Origin: Baffinella frigidus
Lineage: Eukaryota; Cryptophyceae; Cryptomonadales; Baffinellaceae
DNA: 11,876 nt
Direction: 5' to 3'
Assembly: GCA_026770585.1 (NCBI GenBank)
Contig: MU646826.1
Location: 144,401-156,276 of the forward strand
In this document: one piece after another, positions 11,762 through 11,876 of the stretch
Position numbering within the stretch: the stretch's first letter is position 1
How the letters are laid out: each line of letters opens with the position of its first letter
Position numbers and translations under genes: made by a program
Notes under the pieces: generated by a model
The model's database searches: none
Told to the model about the DNA's origin: nothing
Seen by the model: the letters and a program-made list of their open reading frames with translations, nothing else

Positions 11762-11876
11762 CCCTACACCCTACACCCTGCACCCTACACCCTGCACCCT
11801 ACACCCTACACCCTACACCCTGCACCCTACACCCTGCACCCTACACCCTGCACCCTACACCCTGCACCCTACACCC
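11762..11876 (-). repeat. Heptamer satellite CCCTACA/CCCTGCA, to window end
   Basis: Sixteen full 7-base units plus three bases, each either CCCTACA or CCCTGCA, without a single other substitution. Types run A A G A G A A A G A G A G A G A, so a 14-bp dimer is the main higher-order unit. The heptamer length and CCCT core point to derivation from CCCTAAA. The block is far more homogeneous than the others and continues beyond the window. Confidence 0.92.

Noticed and set aside
11762-11876. Functional chromosome end
   Set aside because: The strand orientation is wrong for a right-hand telomere, and the units are CCCTACA/CCCTGCA, not a single canonical heptamer.

Overview
The window reads as non-genic, repeat-dense nuclear DNA of a eukaryote. 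I find no protein gene I would defend. No open frame resembles a family I recognise, the longest frames are short and run through repeats, and there is no operon-like packing or series of ribosome binding sites. Blocks of degenerate heptamers related to TTTAGGG/CCCTAAA, the plant and algal type of telomere repeat, occur again and again on both strands. Together with abundant small foldback elements this fits a subtelomeric or interspersed-repeat region of a photosynthetic protist such as a cryptophyte, dinoflagellate or green alga. The organism assignment is an inference; I cannot name a species.

The dominant content is small inverted-repeat (MITE-like) elements, which I sort by their ends. 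Family B (1839-2082, 2778-2883) is a foldback with CAGGGGTACCTCG ends between TA dinucleotides. Family C (3783-3915, 8749-8882, 9587-9720, short form 8102-8193, divergent or decayed copies at 4676, 5612 and 11350) has the stem AAAATTACTACAC. Family A (2159, 5735, 7826, 9739, 11202 and the inverted pair 10511-10853) carries facing GTTGAC/GTCAAC motifs. Families D (4359-4514), E (9375-9536, half copy 1732-1797), H (5288-5416, 8896-9021), I (9852-10022), J (6910-7153) and K (9183-9310) add further foldbacks. Several families are flanked by TA on both sides, which suggests Tc1/mariner/pogo-type mobilisation. No transposase is present here.

Layout. 1-1800: a shared non-palindromic repeat (family F), telomere-like DNA, a 22-bp tandem repeat and a half copy of E. 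1839-2885: three B foldbacks, an A copy and a second 22-bp tandem repeat. 2900-3570: a GC-rich coding-like fragment, then telomere-like blocks. 3780-5680: C, D, F and H elements and further telomere-like blocks. 5735-6850: an A copy and a GC-rich, coding-like but unassigned stretch. 6910-7970: the AT-rich J element and a GC-rich stretch ending in an A copy. 8010-10440: telomere-like blocks alternate with C, H, K, E, A and I elements and with short coding-like segments sharing a glutamate/arginine-rich motif. 10480-11876: A copies, a divergent C, strong hairpins and a terminal array of CCCTACA/CCCTGCA heptamers.

The coding-like segments are the nearest thing to genes. Two of them (8475-8742 and 9326-9580) can be aligned with each other in the same reading frame and are interrupted by different repeats, so they look like broken copies of one ancestral coding stretch.
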